Part shown: one piece after another, positions 32,259-43,200 of the stretch
Layout of the letters: each line of letters begins with the position of its first letter
How positions within the stretch are numbered: position 1 is the first letter of the stretch
NCBI GenBank assembly: GCA_035719105.1
Contig: DASTGN010000004.1
Span: 310,001 to 374,000, forward strand
Reading direction: 5' to 3'
Source of the DNA: UBA8389 sp035719105
GTDB taxonomy: Bacteria; Bacteroidota; Bacteroidia; Bacteroidales; UBA1402
DNA length: 64,000 nucleotides
Translations under genes and position numbers: made by a program
Notes under the pieces: model-generated
What the model was told of the DNA's origin: nothing
The model's input: the letters and a program-made list of their open reading frames with translations, nothing else
The model's database searches: none

Positions 32259-35015
32259 TTACAAAACGATGTTCACAATCTTTTTTGGGATGATGATTAT
32301 TTTTTTTGGTGTTTTGCCTTCCAGCCATTTTTGAGATGAAGCATGATTCATCACGGCGGTTTCTATTTCCTGAACGCCTAGTGAAGCGGGCAACTCCAGC
32401 ATAAAACGTGTTTTTCCGTTGAAAGAAACCGGGTAGTTGAAAATGAACTCTTCCAAGTAGGTTTCGTTGTATTCAGGCCATTTGGCATCACATACACTGC
32501 CCATATGACCCAATGCTTGCCAAACTTCTTCTGCAAAGTGAGGCGCAAAAGGTGCCAATAGTACTATTACCTCTTTAAGAACGACACTTTTATTACATTT
32601 CAATGCTGCCAATTCATTAATGCAAATCATAAAAGCACTGACGGAAGTGTTGAACGAAAAGTGCTCAATGTCCCAACTGACCTTTTTAATTAGCTTGTGC
32701 AGTGATTTGAGTTCGGCAGGGGATGGTTCTTCATCACTAAAGCAGAAGCCCTTTTCGTCGGTGCATAGACCCCAAAGTTTTTTCAGAAAACGATGAACAC
32801 CGTCTATACCGTTGGTATCCCATGGTTTGGATTGCTCAACAGGACCCAGGAACATTTCGTACAAACGGAGGGTATCAGCACCGAAACGTTCAACAATGTC
32901 GTCTGGATTGACAACGTTGTACAAAGATTTGGACATTTTTTCGACCGCCCAGCCACATACATATTTGCCATCTTCTAAAATGAATTCGGCCGTTGCATAT
33001 TCCGGGCTCCATGCTTTAAATTTATCGATTTCGAGCAGGTCGTTGTGGACAATATTTACATCGACATGGATGGGAGTTGTGTCATACTGATCCCGTAAGT
33101 TGAAAGATACAAAAGTGTTGGTTCCCTTAATGCGGTACACAAAATTGGAACGGCCCTGAATCATGCCTTGATTGACCAGTTTTTTAAATGGCTCTTCTTT
33201 GCAGATCAATCCGAGGTCATATAGAAATTTGTTCCAGAAGCGGCTGTAGATGAGGTGTCCTGTGGCATGTTCGGTTCCTCCGATGTATAAATCTACTTGT
33301 TCCCAATAATTATTCGCTTCTTTACTAACCAATGCTTGTTGATTGTGTGGGTCCATGTAGCGCAGGTAATAGGCAGAGGAGCCGGCAAATCCTGGCATGG
33401 TGTTCAATTCGAGTTGGTAGTCCTCTTCGGTTTTCCAGTTTTTGGCATGGCCAAGTGGTGGCTGTCCGGTTGCTGTAGGCAAGAAGTTGTCCACCTCTGG
33501 TAGTTCAAGGGGAAGCTTAGTTTCATCGAGCATGTAAGGCATACCTTCCTTGTAATAAACCGGGAAGGGTTCGCCCCAGTATCGTTGACGACTAAAGATG
33601 GCATCTCGAAGGCGGAAATTTACTTTAACACGCCCTAGCCCATTATTACGAATATATTCTTTGGTTTTGGCAATTGCTTCCTTTACCATCAATCCATTGA
33701 GGAAACCCGAATTCATCATGATGCCGTCTTTGGCATCGAAACTTTCAGTACTGATGTCTGCTCCCTCAATCAAAGGAATGATGGGTAGGTTGAAATGTTT
33801 TGCAAAGGCATAGTCTCGAGAGTCGTGACCTGGAACAGCCATGATAGCTCCTGTTCCATAACCAGCAAGCACATAGTCACTTATGTAGACTGGTATGGGT
33901 TGGTCGGTAAAGGGATTGATGGCATATGCACCTGAGAAGACCCCTGTTACACGACGGTCGGCGATGCGTTCGCGTTCAGTGCGCTTCTTGGTACTTTGTA
34001 AGTAAGCGTTTACTTCTGCCTGTTGATCGGGAGTGGTAAGTTTAGATACCAGTTCACTTTCCGGAGCCAATACCATGAAGGTCACACCGAATACCGTATC
34101 GGCACGAGTGGTGAATACGGTAAAGTCCAAATCGGAGTCTTTCACTTTGAAAATCAGTTCGGCACCTTCGCTCCGGCCAATCCAGTATCGTTGGGTATCT
34201 TTTAGGGAATCAGTCCAATCAATGGTGTCCAAGCCGTCCAGAAGACGCTGTGCATAAGCAGAGATACGGAGACACCATTGGTTCATCACCTTTTGTTCCA
34301 CAGGGTGACCGCCACGCAAGGAAACGCCTTCGCTCACTTCATCGTTGGCCAGAACAGTTCCCAAGGCAGGGCACCAGTTTACCATGGAGTCACCAAGATA
34401 GGCAATTCGATAATTCATTAACAATTCGAGTTGCTCCTTTTCTGTTTTTGCATTCCACTCCGCAGAGGTGAAATTCAATTCCTCGGTGCAGGCTGCATTC
34501 AAACCTTCTGTACCGACAGTTTCGAAAGTTTTAATCAAATTGGTGATGGGCAAAGCTTTTCCGGCATTGTTATCGTAATAACTTTCGAACATTTGAATGA
34601 AAGCCCATTGCGTCCATTTATAGTATTCGGGTTCACAGGTGCGGACTTCGCGGTCCCAATCAAAACTGAAACCAATTTTATCAAGTTGTTCGCGATAGCG
34701 GGCAATGTTCCTGGCTGTCGTAACTGCTGGATGCTGCCCGGTTTGAATGGCATATTGTTCAGCGGGTAATCCATAGGCATCATAACCCATCGGATGGAGC
34801 ACATTGAAACCTTGAAGTCTTTTATGTCGGGAAAAAATGTCGGAAGCGATGTATCCTAAAGGATGACCAACGTGCAAACCTGCGCCTGAAGGGTAGGGAA
34901 ACATGTCAAGAACGTAAAATTTGGGTTTGTTTTCGTCTTCTTTGACTTTATAGGTTTGGTTGACCTTCCAGGCAGCCTGCCATTTTTGTTCGATCGCTTT
35001 GAAATTATATTCCAT
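32259..35015 (-). CDS. leuS: leucyl-tRNA synthetase
   Basis: This 918-residue class I synthetase charges tRNA-Leu. The HIGH motif is H48-V49-G50-H51 in GAGLHVGHPLGY, and KMSKS is at 693-697. The CP1 editing domain is present with the TTRADTVFGVTFMVLAPE threonine-rich segment and GYGTGAIMAVPGHDSRD. The anticodon-binding domain and the C-terminal LVNQG/ITPKK-type domain complete the fold. ATG at 35015 begins at MEYNFKAIEQKWQ; an upstream in-frame start at 35054 would reach into the TACCTTTG box. It leads the yitT-barrel-sulP series. Confidence 0.97.
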   Translation of the reverse strand: MEYNFKAIEQKWQAAWKVNQTYKVKEDENKPKFYVLDMFPYPSGAGLHVGHPLGYIASDIFSRHKRLQGFNVLHPMGYDAYGLPAEQYAIQTGQHPAVTTARNIARYREQLDKIGFSFDWDREVRTCEPEYYKWTQWAFIQMFESYYDNNAGKALPITNLIKTFETVGTEGLNAACTEELNFTSAEWNAKTEKEQLELLMNYRIAYLGDSMVNWCPALGTVLANDEVSEGVSLRGGHPVEQKVMNQWCLRISAYAQRLLDGLDTIDWTDSLKDTQRYWIGRSEGAELIFKVKDSDLDFTVFTTRADTVFGVTFMVLAPESELVSKLTTPDQQAEVNAYLQSTKKRTERERIADRRVTGVFSGAYAINPFTDQPIPVYISDYVLAGYGTGAIMAVPGHDSRDYAFAKHFNLPIIPLIEGADISTESFDAKDGIMMNSGFLNGLMVKEAIAKTKEYIRNNGLGRVKVNFRLRDAIFSRQRYWGEPFPVYYKEGMPYMLDETKLPLELPEVDNFLPTATGQPPLGHAKNWKTEEDYQLELNTMPGFAGSSAYYLRYMDPHNQQALVSKEANNYWEQVDLYIGGTEHATGHLIYSRFWNKFLYDLGLICKEEPFKKLVNQGMIQGRSNFVYRIKGTNTFVSFNLRDQYDTTPIHVDVNIVHNDLLEIDKFKAWSPEYATAEFILEDGKYVCGWAVEKMSKSLYNVVNPDDIVERFGADTLRLYEMFLGPVEQSKPWDTNGIDGVHRFLKKLWGLCTDEKGFCFSDEEPSPAELKSLHKLIKKVSWDIEHFSFNTSVSAFMICINELAALKCNKSVVLKEVIVLLAPFAPHFAEEVWQALGHMGSVCDAKWPEYNETYLEEFIFNYPVSFNGKTRFMLELPASLGVQEIETAVMNHASSQKWLEGKTPKKIIIIPKKIVNIVL

Positions 35016-35051
35016 TTGATGTATAACTGATTGTGTCCTGCTAATTTCTCG

Positions 35052-35059
35052 CAAAGGTA
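35052..35059 (-). promoter_or_regulatory. TAnnTTTG -7 box for leuS
   Basis: The reverse strand reads TACCTTTG 36 bases upstream of the leuS ATG at 35015. Confidence 0.55.
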
Positions 35060-35091
35060 CGAATTTGAAGACAACCTGAGCAAAAAAGACC

Positions 35092-35099
35092 TATTTTTG
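35092..35099 (+). promoter_or_regulatory. TAnnTTTG -7 box for nadB
   Basis: TATTTTTG lies 19 bases upstream of the nadB ATG at 35119, in the divergent space with leuS. Confidence 0.55.
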
Positions 35100-35118
35100 C
35101 AGTTCAACAGCTACTGTT

Positions 35119-36693
35119 ATGGTAAAGAAGTATGATTTTCTGGTTATTGGTTCCGGGCTCGCGGGTATGAGCTTTGCATTGAAGGTCGCTCATAAAGGCC
35201 GAGTCGCATTATGTTGTAAAACTGGCCTCGAAGAAGCCAATACCTTTTATGCACAGGGCGGTATTGCCTCTGTGACATTGGCTAGTGATCAATTTGACAA
35301 GCACATCGAAGATACGCTTATAGCCGGTGATGGCTTGTGCGATCGATCTGTGGTTGAGAAGGTTGTTCGCGAAGCGCCTGAGCAAATCGATCAGCTCGTT
35401 CGCTGGGGTGTCGATTTCGATAAAGATGAGGCGGGTCAATTTGATTTGCATCGTGAGGGCGGTCATTCTGAATTTCGAATACTGCATCATAAAGACTCTA
35501 CCGGCGCTGAAATTCAACAAAGCTTGATCATTCGAGTAAAAAACCATCCAAACATCGATTTGTTTGACCATCATTTTGCCATCGAAATTCTAACCCAACA
35601 CCATTTGGGACAAAAAGTTACCCGGCATTCGGAAAATATTGAATGTTATGGGGCTTATGTATTAGACATGCATACACGTAAGATTCATACCTTTCTGGCA
35701 AAAACGACTTTGATGGCTACAGGTGGAATCGGTAACATATACCAAACCACTACAAATCCACTTATTGCAACAGGCGATGGAATCGCCATGGTCTATCGTG
35801 CCAAGGGTACTGTAAGTGGTATGGAATTCGTGCAATTTCATCCCACAGCATTGTTCCACCCAGGACTCCGGCCATCTTTCCTCATTACTGAGGCCATGCG
35901 TGGGTATGGCGGTGTACTTCGTACGCAAGATGGGGAGGAATTTATGCAGAAATACGACAAACGCGGATCCCTGGCTCCTCGTGATATTGTTGCTCGCGCC
36001 ATCGATACCGAGATGAAGAGTAAAGGTCACGATTTCGTTTATTTGGACGTGACGCATCAGATGGCTGAAACAACAAAAGAGCATTTTCCAATGATATATG
36101 AAAAATGTTTGGAAATGGGTATTGACATAACCAAAGATTTCATCCCGGTGGCTCCGGCTGCTCATTATCTTTGTGGTGGTATAACGGTAAATAAGGATGC
36201 TTGTACTTCCATCAATCGTCTTTATGCCGCTGGTGAATGCTCCTGTACCGGCTTACACGGCGCCAACAGGTTGGCTTCTAATTCTCTGATTGAAGCCATT
36301 GTATATGCGGATGCGGCTGCCAAACACTCCCTCTCCCTATTGGAAAGTCTCACGTTCGAAGAAAGAATTCCACTTTGGAACGACGAAGGAACCCGATTGC
36401 CGGAAGAAATGATCCTAATTACTCAAAGTGCAAAAGAAGTTGGCCAAATTATGAGTTCCTACGTTGGAATCGTTCGGTCCAATTTGCGTTTGAAACGAGC
36501 CATGGATCGATTGGACATTCTTTATCAAGAAACGGAACGGCTGTTTATACGCTCTGTAGTTTCAAAAGAAATTTGTGAGTTGCGCAACATCATCAATACT
36601 GGTTATCTGGTCATTAAACAAGCGCAGGAACGAAAAGAAAGTCGAGGTTTGCATTATACGATTGATTATCCAAATAAAAACCCAATCCGTTAA
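35119..36693 (+). CDS. nadB: L-aspartate oxidase
   Basis: This 524-residue flavoenzyme oxidises aspartate to iminoaspartate, the first step of NAD synthesis. The FAD motif is IGSGLAGMSFAL (9-20). NTFYAQGGIASV and the active-site segment REGGHSEFRILH are typical of NadB, and HLCGG-type C-terminal elements appear as YLCGGITVNKDA with AGECSCTGLHGANRLASNSL. The helical C-terminal domain completes a normal length. It can use fumarate as electron acceptor in anaerobes. Neither nadA nor nadC is adjacent. mscL follows after 10 bases. Confidence 0.95.
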   Translation: MVKKYDFLVIGSGLAGMSFALKVAHKGRVALCCKTGLEEANTFYAQGGIASVTLASDQFDKHIEDTLIAGDGLCDRSVVEKVVREAPEQIDQLVRWGVDFDKDEAGQFDLHREGGHSEFRILHHKDSTGAEIQQSLIIRVKNHPNIDLFDHHFAIEILTQHHLGQKVTRHSENIECYGAYVLDMHTRKIHTFLAKTTLMATGGIGNIYQTTTNPLIATGDGIAMVYRAKGTVSGMEFVQFHPTALFHPGLRPSFLITEAMRGYGGVLRTQDGEEFMQKYDKRGSLAPRDIVARAIDTEMKSKGHDFVYLDVTHQMAETTKEHFPMIYEKCLEMGIDITKDFIPVAPAAHYLCGGITVNKDACTSINRLYAAGECSCTGLHGANRLASNSLIEAIVYADAAAKHSLSLLESLTFEERIPLWNDEGTRLPEEMILITQSAKEVGQIMSSYVGIVRSNLRLKRAMDRLDILYQETERLFIRSVVSKEICELRNIINTGYLVIKQAQERKESRGLHYTIDYPNKNPIR

Positions 36694-36703
36694 ATTTTAA
36701 ACT

Positions 36704-37153
36704 ATGGAAAAACTTGATTTGAAAAATGCCAAATTGCCCAAAGTAAAATGGGTAGATGAATTTAAGGCTTTTGCCATGAGAGGCAATGTGGTCGATATGG
36801 CTATCGGTATCATCATTGGTGCGGCTTTTGGTAAAATCGTCTCTTCTTTTGTGACCGACGTCATTATGCCACCGATTGGTGTACTTGTTGGTGGAGTGGA
36901 TTTCAAAGATTTGCATATAGTCTTGAAAGAAGCTGTTGGCAGCGCACCTGCGGTTACACTAAATTATGGAAACTTTATTCAAGTGGTATTTGATTTTCTC
37001 ATTGTTGCATTTGCCATCTTTATGATGATCAAAGCATTGGCAATGGCTAAAAAGAAAAGCGAAACCAAGAAAGAAGAAGTTCCGGCACCAGTTGAACCCT
37101 CCAAAGAAGAAGCGTTGCTTACCGAAATCAGAGATTTATTGAAAAAGAATTAA
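36704..37153 (+). CDS. mscL: large-conductance mechanosensitive channel
   Basis: This 149-residue channel releases solutes on hypo-osmotic shock. The pore-lining first helix is clear: EFKAFAMRGNVVDMAIGIII (19-38) with GAAFGKIVSSFVTDVIMPPIG. The periplasmic loop VDFKDLHIVLKEAVGSAPAV and second helix FIQVVFDFLIVAFAIFMM follow, then a charged cytoplasmic bundle LLTEIRDLLKKN. Slight extra length is due to the Lys/Glu/Pro-rich linker. It starts 10 bases after nadB, so it may share the nadB promoter. Confidence 0.95.
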   Translation: MEKLDLKNAKLPKVKWVDEFKAFAMRGNVVDMAIGIIIGAAFGKIVSSFVTDVIMPPIGVLVGGVDFKDLHIVLKEAVGSAPAVTLNYGNFIQVVFDFLIVAFAIFMMIKALAMAKKKSETKKEEVPAPVEPSKEEALLTEIRDLLKKN

Positions 37154-37180
37154 AAGGTAACAAAGTCTAGCACCTTATAA

Positions 37181-37214
37181 AAAGGGCAGAAATTATTGAT
37201 TTCCGCCCTTTTTT
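37181..37214. terminator. bidirectional intrinsic terminator between mscL and the M16 peptidase gene
   Basis: AAAGGGCAGAAAT (37181-37193) pairs with ATTTCCGCCCTTT (37199-37211) with one A-C mismatch, followed by T residues. The reverse strand also has a T run, so both converging genes can be terminated. Confidence 0.88.
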
Positions 37215-37235
37215 AATGAAATGAGTTATTTGAAT

Positions 37236-40034
37236 TTAGTTTTGAGGTTGAAGCAACAGTTCCAAACGATTATTTGGTTTCAATAGCTCTTTAGTAGTTG
37301 AACGAATACTTTCAATGCTTAAGGATTGTACTGCTTTTTCATAATCAGCAGCATAGTTCAACTTGTCTTTGTAATATCTGTTTAGAGCATTTAGCCAATA
37401 GTTGTTGTCTTCTACATCTTCCTTATATTGTTTGAGCATGTTCAGTTTGACTTTGTTGAGGTCTTCAGGTTTAGGGCCGAACAGTGCCAAAGTGTCGATT
37501 TCACTGTGGATGATTCCAAGCATTTTGTCAACTAATTTGGGGTCTGTATCAAATCGTATCACTAAAGTGGCAAGGTCTATGGGAGTATTCAACACACTTC
37601 CCCTCAAGCCTACTCCATAGGTGGCACCTTCTTTTTCGCGAATAGTGGCAGTGTATCTCAAATCCAAAATAGATGCAATCGCTTCCATGCAGACCACATT
37701 GGTCATATTAAAGGGCATTGGAGCTGAATATCGGATGTTGTTTGTCGTTTTGCTCACTTTTAGTGGTTTAACAATATCCTTACGGATTAAACCCTTCTGA
37801 ACTCGAATGTTATTGTCTTTCCATGTTTCCAGTTTGTTAGTAGTTTTCAACCCGCCAAGGTATTTTTCTACCAAGGGTTTAAATGTTGCAACATCAATAT
37901 TACCTACAAAGGTGAATGTAAAATCTGCAGGATTGGCAAACCGTTCTTTATAAATACGCTGGATGGCATTAAGATCCGTATTTTTGATGGTTTGAGTATT
38001 TAAGATAACGATTCGTGGATTGTATCCGTAAGTAATCAGGCTCATTGAGTCTGCATACGCTTTTTGAGGATTTCCCGCTGCATTTTCAAGGTAGGTGTTG
38101 ACCTGTTTCATGTACAACTCATAGGCGTTTTCATCCTTGCGTGTAGCCGTAAAATAGAGATAAGCAAGTTGTAACATAGTTTCCTGGTCCTTTACAGAAG
38201 ACGAACCACTTAAAGCCTCATCGTAATTTCCGATAGAAGGCGATACCGATGCGATTTTGCCACTCAATTTTTTACCCAAATCGGTCAAATTGAATGTTCC
38301 AAGTCCGGATTGATTGATGACATCGGTGGCAAGCGTTCCGGAGATTAAGTCAGATTGGGGAACCAAACTTAATCCGCCATAACTCCAAGCACTCATTTTG
38401 ATCTCGTCGTCCTTGAATTTGGTTGGTTTCAAAATGACCTTGATGCGATTGGATAAAGTCCATTCGATTGTCCCCTGCTCCTTGTTTTCTATTTCCTTCT
38501 TTACTTTTCCGGGTTTTGGCATTTTTTGTATCAGCGGGTCATTAGAGACACTGTCTTTAAAAGCTTCTAATTTAGCAGCTTTAGCAGCGGCTATTTCTTG
38601 TAACAATTGGTCGTTGGTCGGATAAACTAAACCAGCTTTTTCAGGCCCCGAGATGGTAAATACAAAATTCTTATCGGGCATATAACTGGTAGCTATCTGA
38701 TTAACTATTTGCAGGTTAATGGATGGCAAAATTTGTTTGACCATATCATTCTCCCAACTAATTCCTGAGCAAGGTTCAGCGACAGTGAAATTCCGAACTA
38801 ATTCCTCTACCAATTTGTTGTTTTTCTGTTGGTTGCGTTCTTTTTCGGCTTTTTCGTAAAAACTTAAAAGTTCTGTCTTGGCTCTTTCTAATTCTGATTC
38901 TGTGAAACCAAAACGTCGGATGATTTCTGCCTCTTTGAGAATGCGCTCCCTGGCTTCTTTTTCTTTACCCATCACCGGTGAGCATACAAAAAGATAAGCA
39001 TCCATGGTACGAACCAAGTCCGAAACTTCTGCTCCCGCACTGCTGAATGGAGAATTAGGTTCCTGACAAATATTGCTCAATCGTTCGTTGGTCATTTGGG
39101 AAATCAATTGATTGATTTGACTCAAACCAAAACCTTGAATGGATTTACGAACTTCATCGGGCAAACCTTGTTTTTTCCAAAACATCAGAATTTGGGTGCT
39201 GGTAAGTTCGGGATCCGTAAATACGCCAACGATAGGCTGATCATTGTCTGGAATGGTGTAGTAAGTACGAACGGATGGATTGACTGGAGCAGGAATGTCC
39301 GAAAATAATTGTTTGATTTTTGCCTCAATCTGATCCACATTTATGTCTCCAACCACTAAAATTGCCTGAAGATCTGGGCGGTACCATTGTTTGTAATACG
39401 AACGCAAATCATTGTATTTAAAATTGTTGATTACGGCCGTATCTCCAATTACATCCCGAATGGCATATTTGGAACCACCGAAAATCACTTTATTGCGTTC
39501 TTGCATCATGCGTCTAGCTGCAGTGCGTCCTTGTCTCCATTCTTCACGTATGACACCCCTTTCTTGATCGATTTCAGCATCTTCCAAAGAGACAAAATTG
39601 GACCAGTCATGTAAAATCAATAAAGAAGAGTCAATAATGCTTTCTCTGTTTGTCGGAACGTCAGACAGATTGTATACCGTTTCGTCCAACGAGGTATAGG
39701 CGTTGATGTTGTCACCAAATTTCACACCCATTTTCTCAAACCCATTTAGAAAATTTTTGCCTGGGTAGTTTTTGGTGCCGTTGAAACACATATGTTCCAG
39801 AAAATGTGCCAGTCCATTTTGAGAGTCCTCTTCAAGCATTGCTCCCACATTTTGGGCAATGTAGAACTCTGCCCTTTGCTTTGGCTGCTCGTTATGTCGT
39901 ATATAATAGGTCAGACCGTTGCTCAATTTTCCGTAGCGGATGGCAGTATCCATGGGAGCTGGCTGAAGCCCTTGAGCCAATACAGACAACGTGCTGACAA
40001 ATAGCAGTATCAATGAAATTTTTAATGCTTTCAT
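37236..40034 (-). CDS. exported M16 family zinc metallopeptidase
   Basis: This 932-residue protein has a signal peptide (KALKISLILLFVSTLSVLA, cut near residue 21) and two tandem M16 pairs. The inverted zinc motif HFLEH (H77, E80, H81) is intact in the first domain, with a downstream glutamate in ERGVIREEWRQG. The second half (TIEWTLSNRIKVILKPTKF onwards) is the inactive partner. It resembles Bacteroidales insulinase/PqqL-like enzymes, probably periplasmic and processing peptides. The gene is monocistronic, with a TATTTTTG box upstream and a terminator after it. Confidence 0.92.
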   Translation of the reverse strand: MKALKISLILLFVSTLSVLAQGLQPAPMDTAIRYGKLSNGLTYYIRHNEQPKQRAEFYIAQNVGAMLEEDSQNGLAHFLEHMCFNGTKNYPGKNFLNGFEKMGVKFGDNINAYTSLDETVYNLSDVPTNRESIIDSSLLILHDWSNFVSLEDAEIDQERGVIREEWRQGRTAARRMMQERNKVIFGGSKYAIRDVIGDTAVINNFKYNDLRSYYKQWYRPDLQAILVVGDINVDQIEAKIKQLFSDIPAPVNPSVRTYYTIPDNDQPIVGVFTDPELTSTQILMFWKKQGLPDEVRKSIQGFGLSQINQLISQMTNERLSNICQEPNSPFSSAGAEVSDLVRTMDAYLFVCSPVMGKEKEARERILKEAEIIRRFGFTESELERAKTELLSFYEKAEKERNQQKNNKLVEELVRNFTVAEPCSGISWENDMVKQILPSINLQIVNQIATSYMPDKNFVFTISGPEKAGLVYPTNDQLLQEIAAAKAAKLEAFKDSVSNDPLIQKMPKPGKVKKEIENKEQGTIEWTLSNRIKVILKPTKFKDDEIKMSAWSYGGLSLVPQSDLISGTLATDVINQSGLGTFNLTDLGKKLSGKIASVSPSIGNYDEALSGSSSVKDQETMLQLAYLYFTATRKDENAYELYMKQVNTYLENAAGNPQKAYADSMSLITYGYNPRIVILNTQTIKNTDLNAIQRIYKERFANPADFTFTFVGNIDVATFKPLVEKYLGGLKTTNKLETWKDNNIRVQKGLIRKDIVKPLKVSKTTNNIRYSAPMPFNMTNVVCMEAIASILDLRYTATIREKEGATYGVGLRGSVLNTPIDLATLVIRFDTDPKLVDKMLGIIHSEIDTLALFGPKPEDLNKVKLNMLKQYKEDVEDNNYWLNALNRYYKDKLNYAADYEKAVQSLSIESIRSTTKELLKPNNRLELLLQPQN

Positions 40035-40059
40035 ACTTGTAAGGTTAAATTATTGTCAG

Positions 40060-40067
40060 CAAAAATA
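40060..40067 (-). promoter_or_regulatory. TAnnTTTG -7 box for the M16 peptidase gene
   Basis: The reverse strand reads TATTTTTG 25 bases upstream of the start at 40034. Confidence 0.55.
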
Positions 40068-40149
40068 CGAATAAAACTTAATTATCGTTATTTGTTTGTC
40101 AAAAAGAATGTCAACGACATCCAAACGTTTTTTTCTGTTTGCTTTTTTT

Positions 40150-40157
40150 TATCTTTG
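40150..40157 (+). promoter_or_regulatory. TAnnTTTG -7 box for the DUF2723 operon
   Basis: TATCTTTG lies 100 bases upstream of the ATG at 40258, leaving an unusually long leader of about 95 bases with no obvious hairpin. Confidence 0.5.
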
Positions 40158-40257
40158 TCGACTTGAACGGATATCTTAAATCAAGGACAACAACTACTCC
40201 ATAACGCTGATACTCCAAAAGTTGCACTTATCATTGGCATCAAATTAAAATCTTCCT

Positions 40258-43200
40258 ATGAAAAAATTCAAGTTAGTGAACAACCTGTTCGGCTGGATTG
40301 CCTTCGCAATAGCTGCAGTAACCTATTTCCTAACCATCGAACCGACAGCCAGTTTCTGGGATTGTGGCGAATTCATCTCAACAGCTTTCAAGCTTGATGT
40401 AGGGCATCCTCCCGGAGCACCATTCTTTATGTTGATGGGGCGTTTCTTTACCAATTTTGCATCTGGTAGCGAGCAAGTTGCCATGATGATCAATTTGATG
40501 TCAGCCTTATTCAGCGCATTAACCATACTGTTTCTCTTCTGGACAATCACCCACTTGGCTCGCAAGATAGTCCCGAAAGATGAAAATAAAATGACCACTG
40601 GTGAAATCATTACCATTATTGGTTCCGGTCTGGTAGGTGCTTTGGCATACACTTTTTCCGATACTTTTTGGTTTTCGGCAGTCGAAGGCGAAGTCTACGC
40701 TTTTTCCTCGCTGTTCACTGCTGTCGTTTTCTGGGCAATTCTTAAATGGGAAGACGTGGCTGACGAACCACACGGCGACCGTTGGATTATCTTTATCGCC
40801 TACCTGATGGGCCTTTCCATTGGCGTTCACTTACTAAACCTCCTTTGTATCCCTGCATTGGTTTTGGTGTATTATTTCAAAAAGGCTAAGGTCGTTGATG
40901 CCAAAGGTTCTCTGCTTGCCTTGTTAGGCTCTGTTGGGTTGATTGCGATTGTCTTGTATGGCATCGTTCCTGGTTTTGTGAATATGGCGGGATGGTTTGA
41001 CTTGCTTTTTGTCAATGTTTTTGGATTTTCATTCAATACAGGCGCCGTTTTCTATGTAATATTAATGGCGTGTGCCATCATTTGGGGTCTTTACGAAACT
41101 TTCTCTGGAAAAAGCCTCCAGCGGATGAAGATTGCTTTTGCAACCAACATCATCTTAGTGGGCATACCCTTCTTTGGAGACAGCTTCTTGGTTTGGATTG
41201 TTCTTTGTGCCGCCGTCATAGGTTTTACTTTCTTTTGGAAAGGCATCAACCCCCGTCTCATGAATACCACTTTGTTGGCCATGATGGTCATGGTCATTGG
41301 CTATTCAAGCTATGGTGTCACGGTCATTCGGTCGAACGCCAAACCACCCATGGATCAGAATTCACCTAATAATATGTTTTCACTGGAACGCTACCTGAAC
41401 CGTGAACAATATGGTGAGACACCTTTATTATATGGTGAGTCTTTTGCTTCTGACATTAGTTGGAAAGCACAAGGAAGTAACTGTGTGCCGGTTTACAAAA
41501 AAGGTGGCGCACTTTGGAATGAGAAAGCCAAGAAATCTCCAAATGAAAAGGATGAATACATTATTTCCGGATATAAGGAAACTCCAGCCATGAACGCAGA
41601 ATGCAACATGTTTTTCCCACGAATGTACAGTAAGCGTGCAGATCATGTTGAAGCGTATAAGATGTGGTCTGATTTCAAAGGGCAGGCGGTTACCTATGAC
41701 CGTTGCGGACAACCTCAGACTGTACTTAAACCGACTATGGCGGAAAACTTGCGTTATTTTATTTCTTATCAGGTAAACTTTATGTATTGGCGATATTTCA
41801 TGTGGAATTTTGCCGGAAGACAAAACGATATTCAGGGTAATGGTGAAATTCAAAACGGAAACTGGATTACGGGTATTCGTTTTATTGATAATATGTTGGT
41901 TGGAGATCAATCCAAGTTACCTTCCGATTTGAAAAATAACAAAGGGCACAACACTTATTATTTATTACCCCTTTTGCTCGGCCTCATTGGTTTGATGTTT
42001 CAAGCCATGCGGGGAGACAAGGGCATTCAGGGTTTTTGGGTAACGTTTTTCTTATTCTTCATGACTGGTTTGGCCATTCTTCTTTACCTGAATCAAACAC
42101 CGCTTCAACCTCGTGAACGAGACTATGCCTATGCTGGCTCATTTTATGCGTTCACCATCTGGATTGGATTGGGAGTCGCGGGAATCGTTCATGGATTGAA
42201 AAAAGTTGTTCCAGAAACGCCTGTTGCAATTGCAACTTCGTTGTTGTGTCTTTTTGTCCCGACTCTTATGGCTTCACAAAACTGGGATGACCACGACCGT
42301 TCCAACCGATATACCTGCAGGGATTTCGCCAAAAATTACTTAGAATCGTGTGACAAGGATGCGGTTATATTTACAAATGGAGACAACGATACGTTCCCCT
42401 TATGGTACATCCAGGAAGTAGAAGGATTCCGTACCGATGTCAGGGTTTGTAACCTCAGCTATTTCCAAACCGATTGGTATGTCAATCAAATGACTCGGCC
42501 CTATTATCAGTCAAGTGCATTGCCTATTGACTGGACTGAGGATATGTATTCCAACGGAAAACGCGATATTGCTCGTATCATCAAGTTGACGGATGATTCC
42601 ATCAGTTTGGATATGGCGATGAACTGGATTGCAACAGATGATCCTCAATATAAAAAGGTGCCTGGATATGAAGAATCGCTGGATTACATTCCTTCTGAGA
42701 AGATCTATCTGGATATTGACAAAAATCAGGTTGTAAAGAACAACTACATGGATGCCAAGTATGACAACAACATCATTCCACGTCTGAATATCAATTTGGC
42801 CGGTAAGCAATATCTTGGCAAACAGGAAATTATGATTCTTGATATGCTTAAGGTCAACAAATGGAAACGCCCCATTTATTATGCCGTGACTGTTGAAGAA
42901 TCACAGTTCCTTGGACTACAATCCTCATTCCTTCAAGAAGGTTTGGCATACAAGATTGTTCCTATGCGCAGCACGAATGGTAAACCTACCATCAATACTG
43001 AAAAGATGTACGACCAGATGATGAATAAATTCAAATATGGCAACATTCAGGATCCCAAAGTTTATCTGGATGAAAATGTACTGCGTATGTGTCGAACCCA
43101 TCGTGCCATGTTTGTCCTATTAATTCAGGCACTGTACAACGAAGGCAAAAACGATAAAGCTGAAAAAGCAGCTGATTATTGCCAAAAAATGATTCCGATG